Shown piece after piece: positions 24,001-35,149 of a DNA stretch of 64,000 bases. The notes under the pieces are model-generated. The model saw only the letters and a program-made list of their open reading frames with translations, was not told the origin of the DNA and did no database searches. Every line of letters starts with the position of its first letter. The first letter of the stretch is position 1. The position numbers and the translations under genes are program-made. This DNA is from Ulota crispa (taxonomy: Eukaryota; Streptophyta; Bryopsida; Orthotrichales; Orthotrichaceae), in assembly GCA_963920765.1 (NCBI GenBank), contig OY987244.1, positions 13,394,501-13,458,500 on the forward strand, in the 5' to 3' direction.

Positions 24001-27000
24001 TTCTGTCTTGGCTATGGCAGTTTTTCTCGCTTCGTCTCTCTCTTTGATCTTAGCCTTGATATCAGCGTTCTCCTTCATCTTCACTTCTGCCTTCTCTTTC
24101 GTCTCCGCGGGGCTTTCAGTATTTGGCTTCTTGTCAGGAACCACTGTCTTTCTCAAAGATTCCGGTAGCTCGACGTTTTCAAGTATCCTCATTCTTGCAA
24201 CCATCACCTCAAGCTCGTCTTGCTTTACCTTCTTTGCAAGACATTTGATGAACTGCAGATAGAAGAAGACCCCATGAAAAACTAAACTGCATTATTCGAG
24301 TCATTTAAAATAAAGTGCCTCTCAAATCAAATTTCATCGCATCCACGTGTGCAGTCATGAATTGCAATGAAAATTTTCAAACCCAAGTGTGGAATAAAAA
24401 ATATGCCTTCGTACCATCTCATCGATTTTCTCAATAATCTCGACATGACGAGGCAGGAGTTTCTTGAGAATGGGCAAAGGCCACTTCTCCAATGCCTCCG
24501 GCAGAACTGTGTGATTTGTATACGCCACCGTCCTATACAGAAAAGATGAAATAAAATCGTTAAGGAGACGAGGATTTTGGGTAAAATGAGCGTACCGTAT
24601 AAACACAAATGGCCACAGAATGCCGGAGAAGGTATACATGACAATTCAAGGATGAATAAAAAGCTCTGCTACAGTGACAGAGTTAATTACGAACGCTCGA
24701 GTGATGTCCCAAGCTTGGTCCCATGCTAGACCCTCACAATCAATAAGGATGCGCATCAGCTCCGGAATGCAGAGTGTTGGGTGAGTGTCGTTCATTTGAA
24801 TCACTACTTTCGAAGGAAAATTGCTGAAGTTTAGCTTGGCTCCCGACCATTCCTTGTAACGAGCGATCATGTCTTGTATGGAAGCCGAGCAGAGAGTGTA
24901 CTGCTGCTTCAAGCGGAGTATCTTCCCTTCCACAGTTGCGTCCCCTGGATACAACACGTGACAGATCTGGCAATCACGACCAGGCACCGCATCAACTCTT
25001 GTGGCGCAATCAAATTCGAATGCACAAGAAGAAGTGAGATCATGGGAGGTAGCCATGGAATTAATATAGAGCCTAAAAGATCAAGGATTCACAGTATAAA
25101 AACAACCAATTCAATGATCATGTTAATATAATCCAGATGGGGCCAAATTATACAATGAAGAAAATCGCATGTGCTGATCAAAACATGAACATGATTGAAG
25201 TAAAGAAAACCGCCATATGACCTACTAAAAACTAGTAAATAAAAACATTAGGCTTTGTTTGGGCTTGTTGGTCCTTTACGAAATAACAATGCATTGTCAG
25301 GTTTAGGGTCTAGTACTCTTTGTGCATTGTTTCGCAGCGATGCTGCTTTATCGAAGTTACCGGCGTTGAAAGCGTCCAGGTCGAAGTACTTAGGATCAAC
25401 TTTTGTGGACCATAGCCGCAAGCAAATGGTATTTTTGGTCTTGTAGCCGGGAATAGGAACATCATATGCAACTGCTTCAACGTTTTCTCCAGCGATCCAC
25501 TCTTTCTTTCCGGCATATGTCTCGAACGTCTTCCCGTAAAACTTAATCGGATAACATATGTCGTGCCTTGCAATTTCCCACGGGTATCCCATCTGCACTT
25601 GTGAGCACGATTCATGGTTTCAATATGTCCAGTTCGATTGATCATGTTGAAAAAATTTACAACTCGAATGAAGTTACATTTTACATCAGTAGAACCAGTG
25701 CGGAACACCGCTTATGTTGGTGAGAAAAACGTAAACAACAGAGAGTTCCCAAATGCCCTACTCCAACTAGTGTTACACTTTATCGGCATGCAAATGTTGG
25801 TGGATTTTCTATTGATGTAAGTATTTTTATGACAGTACCTCCAGCCAATTTTCGACCACCTCGTGTTGGCCATCCTTGTCAATTTCTTGACGGAATAGGC
25901 CATACTTGTAGCGCAATCCGTATCCCCAAGCAGGATAATTGAGCGTGGCTAAAGAATCCAAGAAGCATGACGCCAATCTTCCGAGTCCTCCATTGCCAAG
26001 AGCTGCATCTGGCTCCTACAATCAACAACGCATCTCTTATATCAAGCTGAAAAACAAAACTATGTAGAATTTCAGTTTCGAATTTCCCAACAAATGTGGT
26101 CTACAACTAACCTGCTCAGCGATATCATCGTACTTATATCCAAGTTTCTTTAAGGCTTCAACGTATTCGTCGCTTAACTCAAGGTTACCAATGGCATTGG
26201 TCAAAGCTCTGCCCTACAACAGCCAACTGTGAGCAATCAAACCAGGGACGATGAAGAAGACAATGGGCCACTGCAGAAGAATCTTTTTTAGAATCTGGAA
26301 AGGAAGATTCAAAGTGAAAGGGAATGGTTCTAGTTCAACGTAGTACAACCTGCAGGAATTCCATGGAGAGGTAATGAACGGTCTTGGCATTGGTAGTCTG
26401 GAAATGCTTGTACGTTTCATTCCATCTGTGTATCACCTTGTTTTTCACACTTTGAGCTGTGGCGAAATAAGCTTGTTTCGGCCCAAATTTCAACGGATTG
26501 AACGAAGGTGAATACTTCGCATGGTACTCGATGTCCATAGCGATTCCTTCAGGATCCGTGACCGCCGGATTGACAAAAAAAGAGGGACCTGCAATACAAA
26601 ATATAATCACCAAGGCTCGGTGTCGCTGTCAGTGACCTAAAGGCAAGTTTCTCGACCAGCAATGAAATCTCTCCATATAATTGCAGACCTAGCAACAGAG
26701 CGATGTTTTTTGCTACTAGCATGTCCTTTAAGCCGATCGAAGAGTAATTTGTCGGCGAAAATTAATTTCACTGTTTTCTCACTATCATCTACTGATTCTT
26801 TCCGTATCGAAATTCTGAATTTAGATCTCTTTAGTGCTAATATCTTTCCAATATTGAAGCAGCCTTCGGCCAAGATGTTTTGGTGCAGGTAGAACTACTA
26901 TGAAATCGCAAAGAAAGCAATGCACCAGCCAAGAAAATTTACCTTTCGGTTCAAACGAGTAAGGCTTCGAAGGTGGCGGCGCTTTAAATTGGTCGTCTGG

Positions 27001-27249
27001 TTTTGCCTGATCGCCTGTCAAGCACCGCAACGGAGGCACGATCACATCGAAAGGAAAGGAACGTCTATTCTCGGAATGAAACGAAGGGCTACTACTCTTA
27101 AAGTTTGTCTTCACAGCATTTCCCGACAAGAAAGTTGTCTTGGAATGCGAGCAATGCGTGCTGGCCCGATTGCCGCAATTTTTCCCTCTCTGTGGCGGGC
27201 ATGAGAGGGACAGGCAATAGACGGCTCCCTGCGTTAGACTACTTGCCAT
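21066..27249 (-). CDS. PHS1: Plastidic alpha-glucan (starch) phosphorylase, 14 coding exons
   Basis: Releases glucose-1-phosphate from, or adds it to, alpha-1,4-glucan ends in plastids (starch metabolism; PLP enzyme, GT35). Exons (high to low): 26943-27249, 26350-26588, 26112-26213, 25839-26015, 25317-25592, 24695-24966, 24415-24532, 23875-24252, 23615-23767, 23379-23507, 22955-23268, 22579-22765, 21457-21657, 21066-21182. They total 2970 nt, 989 residues. Residues 1 to about 100 are Ser/basic-rich and transit-peptide-like. The catalytic domain includes [66 protein letters not shown] and KRIHEYKRQ. The PLP lysine lies in [15 protein letters not shown] (about K835). A Lys/Glu-rich insertion (about 531-589) between [13 protein letters not shown] and [10 protein letters not shown] matches the L78 loop that marks the plastid isoform. 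Intron 13 uses a GC donor; the exon 5 donor (AGA|GTACTA) is weak but keeps [13 protein letters not shown] in frame. Confidence 0.95.
21787..22233. mobile_element. MITE in PHS1 intron 12
   Basis: GGGGTAGTCACACCTTC (21787-21803) is mirrored by GAAGGTGTGACTATCCC (22217-22233), 16 of 17 matching. The interior holds a repeat GGTGAAAAAGAGAAACAA / GGTGAAAAAGCGACAA (about 21975-22065) and a second inverted pair (CATTCTTTGAAGACTGAG side). No target duplication is obvious. Superfamily is unassigned. Confidence 0.65.
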
Positions 27250-28416
27250 TGTGGAAAACCTCGTCTTCGAGACACTACACTACCACTTCCCTACTCTTCC
27301 AATTGCTGTTGATTCAATGGTGTAGAGAGAATCTTTCAGATCATTGCAAAGTTGTGTAAAGAAGAGAAATTCCAGCTCTGAGGTTTGAGATAATTAGCTA
27401 CCTTATTGAGGAAGTGTCTTTTGAGTGAAAGGGTGTGGCACCCAAAGCATTGCCCTTCATCGACTTGCCCCTTCATCTTTTTTAGTTCCTCTCCACGATT
27501 CTCGAGTCTTCCACATGACGTTCTTTAGCAGAATTCTCAGCTCTTTCACACTTAGAACATTTCTTGGTTTTCAGCAGTTGTGAGTAACTTACTCGCCCTT
27601 CTCCATTGACAAAAGTAAAATAAAAGTCGACATTATAACATTCAAAATGAAGAATACGTATTAAAGCTTAGTGAAGAGCGCAGGCCTTCTTCTTGTAGCT
27701 AGCTCTTCATTCCTTGCTCTTGAGATAGGCTCGATGGAGTACACAAAACGGACCTTCGTTCTTTTTATATGGGTACTGAGGCAGGTCCTTAAGATGTTAA
27801 GTTGTCCGCTTAAGAGTGAGCAACCATTTGAAGCGCAGGCCAGCAGCTCCAGATTATCTGTAAACGAGTATCATGGGTAGATTATCAAAATCTTTGAAAA
27901 CAAGTACTAGTATCTCAAGAAAAAAGCCGAACTTCCATATTTTAGAGCAAATAAAAACCTCAGCAATTGTAGCCAACAGTTAGCTACCGGTAAATCGCTT
28001 GTCGAGCATTGAATCCTTTCGTCAGCTGTCATAATTTTACAAAGGCTACTGGTCCATGACAGGAAAGTACAGATATTTCCACACCTTTGGAGCATCTAAG
28101 GGTGGTCAAAGAGACAAAACGACTGGGGGAAGGTAAGCTGGAACTTAATGAACGCCTAAAAATCTACAGGTGGACCACCGCAGAACCAAAATGAAGGGGC
28201 CAAAATTCACAACATCCAGCAATTTTAGTTGCACCTGCATGCAAACAGGTCCTATCGAATGTAGAACCCTAAAAACGCAAGGAAACAAAAAAGGGAAAAA
28301 CGGTCAGCGTCCCTAAAAACATGTGACCACATCCAGCAGTTTTATGGTGATAACTAAGGCACAGAGCCTTCCTTCATCAGCCAGCCCTCACGTCAAAATG
28401 CTTCCAGCCACCCCAA
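27250..28416. other. PHS1 promoter and ELF3 3' flank
   Basis: Both neighbours are on the minus strand, so this spacer holds the PHS1 promoter and 5' UTR (27250 onward) and, near 28416, the ELF3 3' UTR. No transposon was recognised, unlike most of the window. The small open frame at 27671-27880 is unsupported. Confidence 0.45.
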
Positions 28417-31400
28417 TTAGCGCTGTCTTTCTTTCTGTATTGACAATAGTATACTGGCAGCTGATTCTGTAGTAGCAGTCGCTGCTCGAGGCACAACCTT
28501 GATCACACCAGTTTGTTGCAAGATTCGCTTGGCAGGGGACGACATTCCAAACCAGGAGATGACATCAGAGTCTAAGCCCTCTGGACGTGTCCGTTTCAAA
28601 GTTCGACTTTGCAGGAATCCCGCGCCTGCAGGCCAAATGGTCTCTGCCTCCAACTCAGCTTGCTTCGATCCAGGTTCCGAGGAATCGTCCGCTTGTACAT
28701 TGAGGTCTCTTGCACCCACTTCGTCAACAGCCACCTGCTCTCTAATTTTGTATTGCCCATAACCACCATCACCTCGTCCAGTCTCACCTTCTGCACAATC
28801 TGATTCATTTCCTGAAGGGCCAGAAATGCACTTCCCACGATCCCAACGCTCTTCTGTGCTACCCCAGCCACTAGCCCAACCGGGATTCTTAGCAGCAATA
28901 ACTTCAACACCAAATTCCTCTCCAGATGGTCGAGCATGTCCCTTTCCTTTCGATGCGTTGCTTCCTTGAATTTGTTGATCAACCAAAGAGGTGAGATGTT
29001 CAGAATTGAAAGCAGGAGGTACCACCCCCATATTCGACATAGGTGCAGCAGGTGGGACAACCTGTTCACCGTACCACGCTGCTGCTGCTCCAGATTCAAC
29101 GGCACCCCAGGGCTGTGAGATATCTGGCTGCTGCCAATTAGGGAATCTGGCAGCTTGCATGCCTCCAGAGTTGCCATACATAGGCATACCCATGTAAGGA
29201 TATGCTGCATACCCAGGGGAGCAAGGTCCTGGATATGGTGCATACATTAAGGGCGATGACATTCTTGCTGCCCACGGATTGGCAGCGTACGGCATTGCCT
29301 GCCATGCAGATCCAGAATTGAAATTCTCTTGATAGGGTACGGAAAGAGGGTATATGGGTTGAGGAAGTGCTTCTGGTACTGGTCTCTGGTTATCATTAGA
29401 TGGTTGGTTGAGATTCGCTTCTGGACATCTTCCGGGTATCTCTGGAACCTCTGGAACCTCTGGGACATCAGCAACCGGGCTCGGAGGCATGTGCACATTG
29501 TCGGCTTCGTCTTCTTCTAGTGCTTCTTCGTAGTTAAGAGAAAAACTAGACGTTTTTCCAAGAAGCAGCTGAACTTGAATAACACGGTGGAGTTCGAAGA
29601 GCTGTTTCGAAAAAATCTTCTGCTGCCTGGAAAGTAGGCAAGGCACTTATCAGAATCAAGAAGAATCATGAAAAGAATTGGATGAAAACTTACAAAAGAA
29701 CTGAATAAAATAGCATGGTGTCTTCGAGAAGTGCAGGAGTAAGCATGTAGCCATTTAATTTAAGAAATAAGATATTGGTAGAAAAATATAATAGGTGTAT
29801 CCATTCTGCCAGTACAGCATAACTTAATATTTTTCTTAATGTAAACTTAAAGCATCAGTACATACGACCACAAGGAGGAAAGGGTTCACAATATGATTAT
29901 CGACAAATAATTCGACAAGGTGCTAGAAATTTCACTGCCTCTGCCCACTTCATCCAGGACTGGATCTACATATGATATTTCCAGAACCTCGGAGAAGACA
30001 CAAGCACAGAACACATACAACAACACATACCCTTACAACATCCCAACGCCATCCAACATATGCTGACTGAACAGTTTATCAACTGTACCATACGTATCTC
30101 TGCATCCATTTCGGGAAGGGAAAGACTTGAATCTGATATCCCATTTTTGCATGCAAATTGCAAGATTCCTCCAGATACTCTAAAAGACAAAATGTTGCAC
30201 CCAGTTAGATCGATAGATCAAAGCCATGAATATTACATACCTTTTGATAGTGCTCTGAGCTTTCCAGAACTCCTGCTGGCCAAAAGCATCCACGACATCT
30301 AGGAAATTTATGGAACCGATCGACGACTCTGTCTCTGCACTGCTTTCTCTCATTGGTTGAGATTGTTCTGATACCTCCCCACTTCTGTTCTCTGAACTTC
30401 GGCAACTGAAGATATCTTGTTCAGGCACAGCCATCAGGCTATCAACGGCATGCACCAATTCAGGAGGGACAGCAACACGGGTGGTAGTGGTTGATTGTCT
30501 GTTAAAGCCTTCCCCACTTCGGTCTGCAACAACCTTGTGCTTCTTGACCCTCTCTTGTCCGCTTTCACTTATATTGAGCTCCAAAGTACTGCCGTCAGAA
30601 CCTCGAGGGCACACACCCATATTTCTGTAGCTGAGTTCTAAAGTACTCACATCGTCGTCGATGGCAGAAACAGTTTCGCATTCCGCACTAGCAGAGGTCC
30701 AGCTTGCATCATCTTCCATACAATTCCCTTTCGTGATACGCCGTGCTTGATCCATGCATGCAGAAGATCTGTTCCCCAATGCAATCTCCTTGCCTTTCTG
30801 TACAGCCCAACCCCCGCTGAAACCTTGTCGATCATGGAAAGGATTTGTGGATAACGCTTGGCTACTAGCTTGTGTGGCCGAGGAATACGTAGGCACTGCA
30901 AAATCGTCATTCTCCTTTCTTTTCTTGCTGGGCGCAGAGAGTTTCGACTGACCGGAAGAATTGTTCTGACAGGAAAACGTTTCTCCACCCCAGGGCACTC
31001 GCTGCGATTCCGTACTCGCTTCTACAACAGTGCTCCTGGCACTGCTCCCATTCATAGAAGAGGTTGCTGTCGCTCCAGCTGCAACACTGTAGAGCCCCAT
31101 ATTCATCATGGGCATGTATCCCATCGTAGGAATCATGGTACTCATATAACCCATCGGCATATACGAATACCTGCTGTCGTACGACGAAGCTTGCATCTGC
31201 AAATAGAACCAACGTTCACATTTATGTGCTCAATGAAGTTCGAAAGTGCATTCAAATTATCGACTTCTATTGACACTAAATCCCTCTGTATCATTCACAT
31301 CAAAAAACAAGGAAATCTGGGAAAGTCACAAGCTATTATGTCGTATCACAACTATCTCTGACTTTGACTTAGATAGGCAGGTCAATGTAAGAAAAACTGG

Positions 31401-31870
31401 CTACTACATCTCTGCAAAAAAAACTGGAGCTTCACGGTACAAATATGCATAAGAGAAGCAGACAGTCGACTGTTCACTGTGCACATACCACACTGTTGAG
31501 TGTGACTCAAAGATAGCCAATATACCAGCCCATGTACTCAAAACTTGCAGCAGAATGCATGTCATCCTTTTGCTTTCAACAAGCTCTAAAATCATACAAT
31601 CCATACCAAGAGTTTGGTAAATGAATGACATCATACCTGAGGTTGATACATCGGAGTGGTCATAGAAGTCATCCGACCAGCTGAAGGAAGAGGCACTAGA
31701 GATGGCTTGTATTTGTGAGATGGAACAGTGAGCTGTTCGTAAAGGGCCATCTTGTTACGGGGTGGACCCCGTGGTCCTGCCTTCTTCGTGTCTGACACAT
31801 GAAGCCGAGGGAACAAAGCAGGTCCAGCTACCTTATTCCCATTGTCTTTCTTTTCCCTTGATCCCTTCAT
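28417..31870 (-). CDS. ELF3: EARLY FLOWERING 3-like evening-complex scaffold, three coding exons
   Basis: Nuclear scaffold of the circadian evening complex (with ELF4 and LUX in flowering plants), a repressor of growth and flowering genes. Exons: 31637-31870, 30241-31196, 28417-29626; GT-AG introns; 2400 nt, 799 residues. The N-terminal block ALFPRLHVSDTKKAGPRGPP then RNKMALYEQLTVPSHKYKP (about 15-57) is the conserved ELF3 start. The central block FWKAQSTIKRQQKIFSKQLF then ELHRVIQVQLL spans the exon 2/3 junction (about 385-415). The C-terminus GVIKVVPRAATATTESAASI then LLSIQKERQR is the conserved end. Between lie Met/Tyr-rich (MPMGYMSTMIPTMGYMPMM) and Pro/Tyr-rich low-complexity stretches; no long polyglutamine run is present. 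The first ATG of exon 1 fits the family start MKG. Confidence 0.93.
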
Positions 31871-33429
31871 CTTGAACGTCGTTTTCTAATCCTCGTCGTC
31901 TGCGTCGAACATAATCGAATAGAGGAGATGCTTCAATAGTAAGGCGTCTCCGTCTTTCTCCTTGAGAGAAAATCTCAGCGCAAACCAGCTACGTGAACTT
32001 GACAATCCACGCGTCCATAAAACTAGAGCCCCTTGGTCGTAGCCCTTTCGTCAAGTATCTTCTCTTCTATGATCAAGTATCTTCTCTTCTGTGATCCTCC
32101 TGAAGCGGTTCATTTAGCATCTTTGGAAACATGATTCCTAATATACCTAAATGCCTCCTGCCACTTTCGAGACACTCACAACATGACAACGATGTTTTGA
32201 AGCTTTATCGATCCAACGTACAAATATATACGGGCTTAAGAACATATACAGCTTTCATGCACTATTAATATCTACTTCTTCAACATTATCAGAGTCGTCT
32301 TGTCACATTCTCAAAGCTCCCTACGAGTTGATCCAGAAGCCGCTCTCAGGCTAATATAGTGAAAAAGGAGCCAAGAAGCACAAACCTTCACTTACTATAG
32401 CGTAAGCGCAAACCCAGTGGTCTGCATGTCGTCACACCAGCATAATTCGCATGATATACTCAGACAGAGCAAAATAGCACGGTATTTTGCCACTAGTTCG
32501 AGCAACTTAAGGAATCATCACAGCAAAAACTCGCTTGCACTAAGAAACAAAATCGTGGCGCCAAAACTGCAACAGCAGTCGTACTAAACACAGTATATGC
32601 TGCACATTCAGTGCCAAGAACGAGCACTGTGTCGTCACGAAAGCATTGCCGTCCCTCTGCTTCTTCGTTTCACTATCACCTAAAACACTAAATCTAGCAA
32701 CATCCTCAGCTCCAGCTGCTTCAACACCTCGCTACTCTAGAACTTTACCTTATCGCTTCGAACTCTCAAGAGCGGCTACAAACACACCACGTCACAGCCT
32801 CCTGCAAATGGTACCACGACCAAAGTCCCGCACTGTTCCGTTGTCCGTACAAGTCTCAATGCTCACTAGCTTGCCATGAAAAACTCCATTCCGTAGTACA
32901 AAACCGCATCAAACAGGAGCAAAACAACGCCCGCAACAGAAGAGCGAGGCGAGGTCACCACTCCTCCAGTACGTCTCTTGTCCCGCACGCTTCACACCAC
33001 CAAATTCAACGGCACTTGTCCCGAACGAAAGAAGACGATCCAGAGGGTTAGAAATACTCCATGGCGCCGGATAAAAACGAGTGCATCTTGCAAGAGTAGA
33101 TCGCATTGAAAGTTGGTTGTGCAGCAAAGGGGTTTGGCTAGAAACAGAGCAAGCCGGCAAGGTTACTACACTGGGCATGAAGAGGGGCGATGGGCCGGCT
33201 CCTGCTCCCGCTTTTCGCTTTTTGGTGGGCCCGTTCCCAAGTGGTCACTTTCCAAACTTTTTACTAATAAATTTACGTTTTGATTAGGGGCTAATCTGTT
33301 CCTTTTCATCGCCTTAACTCAATCCTTGCCGATGAGCTTTGGAGCTGAGCTGGATGTCCGATGCTGCCAGCTTTTCCTTTTTGGAGCTACACTTTTTAGT
33401 AACTTTGGACCACACTACAGTAACTTAGT
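31871..33429. other. ELF3 upstream region
   Basis: Promoter and 5' UTR of ELF3. A 22-bp tandem duplication (TCAAGTATCTTCTCTTCTRT, 32051-32094) is the only clear repeat. Open frames at 32646-33287 have no motif. No transposon was recognised. Confidence 0.4.
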
Positions 33430-33669
33430 TTAACCCTTAAAGGACCGAGGAGCCCTTTGCTGTCAATACAATATTTTGTATTTTTTTGTTTTTGGAATGT
33501 ATCCACACCTTTACTACATTTGAGATTAACAAAGAAGTTAGAATATAGATCAATGCGGTTCTAGTGAGCAAGTCAAGATCCCAAATTAAAACTTTTTATT
33601 GGTAGCAAATGCCAGTTATACGGCAGCATATTTACTATGTAATGTGTAAAGCGGTCCTTTAAGGGTTAA
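33430..33669. mobile_element. TTAA-flanked MITE, 240 bp, 18-bp perfect ends
   Basis: TTAACCCTTAAAGGACCG on the left is exactly complementary to CGGTCCTTTAAGGGTTAA on the right. These are the cleanest ends in the window. It shares the right TTAA (33666-33669) with the next element. A fragment of its interior lies at 7345-7420. Confidence 0.9.
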
Positions 33670-34571
33670 AGACCACACATGCTTTCACAAAATCCACTAG
33701 AAACCGGTGTGGTAAACTTAGATGTGGAATTCAATCAAATTTAGACCCAATTTTAATAATCCAACCATACATATGGGGAAAACACCTTGTTTATTATAAT
33801 TGTCAAAATTTCAATGAGATCTATCATTGGAGGTGAAGTATTATAATGATTGAGTGAGCTACAAGTGGGAAATCTCTAGTTTTTTGTGCTTGTGTGGTTT
33901 TGGATCTTACTGCTACATACAACATTTGCTTGAGAAGAGCCTTATACTTCTAGAAGGCACGCTTTCCCACCTTTCCAATAAGACTAGTTTCACACAAAAT
34001 AAATAAAAATAGCAATCACAAGGTGTAGCTAAGTGGACAAAAGGGGTAAAAAATCCCACTTTATTTGCTAACCCTAAAATGGTTTAACAAGATATTTGAA
34101 AAATTCTACAGAAAATATGATCGATGAAAACAATCAAGAAATGGCCTTAAGTGTAGGATGACAAATTTAAAAAATGAAATGATAGCACCATTTCAATAGA
34201 TTTTCAAATACCACAATTATATTGCTACTGTATAGGAAAACAATACAAGCGAATTTCTTAAGCAATTTGAAATTTTTAAGACATCACAATTGGAATGTGG
34301 CATTCTTCTTAGATGTTTGATGTATTGTATTGTTGCTTTGATCCATCTTTGACCAAATATGGATACGTATTTTGAGGCCATGATGTATAAACACCATTAT
34401 TTATCAACTCACATACACAATTCCATAGTTGTTTTTTTGGTTGGATGCAAAATTCTTATGATCACAAGCGTTCTTCAAAACCAATTTCCAAATTGTTGAG
34501 TGATTTTACTATATATGCCAAAAACCGCTCTCCTGAACCAAAATATGGCTGAGTGGTCTCTAAAGGGTTAA
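33666..34571. mobile_element. TTAA-flanked element, 906 bp, inverse copy of 12818-13733
   Basis: TTAAAGACCACACATG on the left (terminal CCC lost) and GAGTGGTCTCTAAAGGGTTAA-type right end. Collinear in reverse orientation with 12818-13733 along its length. No intact open frame remains. Confidence 0.8.
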
Positions 34572-35007
34572 GTTATAATTCAATCAAGTTGAAGCCTCCA
34601 ACCGACACTTGGCTGAGAGAGTTTTCTACAAAATCAATAGAATTGTAACGCCTAGGGACATTATGGCCATTCAATGAGCGGGATAAATATGTGAGATGTT
34701 ATTTAAGCTCAAAATCTTCCAATTCAAAAGATGTCTTGAAATATTTCAACCCGTAGTGCAATTGGGCCTCATAAACTCTTCTTTTATAATTATTGCACAA
34801 TGAAGAATAATTCAAAATATGTTATTTTTGGAAAGGCTTTACTTACGAGCTAATATGGAGTTATATGAATGATGGACAAAATACTGGAAAAGCCCTTACA
34901 AAAAAATTCATAACAATGACATTGTAAAAAAAAAAAACAAGAGATTGTTGAAACAATTGAAAATTATCTTTTTGTGCAAAAAGTATTCTTTCACAAGATG
35001 GTCATGT

Positions 35008-35149
35008 CACTAGAAGAAAAATGTGAACTAAACAACTAGTTCACAACAACTGCAAATGTCATAAACAACTATAAACAAGTTATTGTACAGTTATTTAGGA
35101 CAATTACAGTTGTTGTGAATCAGTTAATGAGGACACGTTTTTCTACTCA
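35008..35149. mobile_element. Decayed CACTA-type hairpin MITE
   Basis: CACTAGAAGAAAAATGTGAA on the left and ACACGTTTTTCTACTC on the right are diverged inverted ends, followed inward by TTCACAACAACTG / CAGTTGTTGTGAA. It has the same end type as 38554-38767. No clear target duplication is visible. Confidence 0.5.

Noticed and set aside
24646-25056. PHS1 exon 6 extended upstream to ATG 25056
   Set aside because: The frame is open there, but the family needs NAQR followed directly by ICHVLYPGD; the CAG acceptor at 24967-24969 gives that exactly.
26637-26873. 78-residue minus-strand frame in PHS1 intron 1
   Set aside because: It lies between a good donor (26941-26942) and a good acceptor (26589-26590), and the flanking exons join in phase without it. 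No phosphorylase homology.
28596-29243. 215-residue minus-strand frame overlapping ELF3
   Set aside because: It is a shifted frame within ELF3 exon 3; only the ELF3 frame has the conserved C-terminal block.
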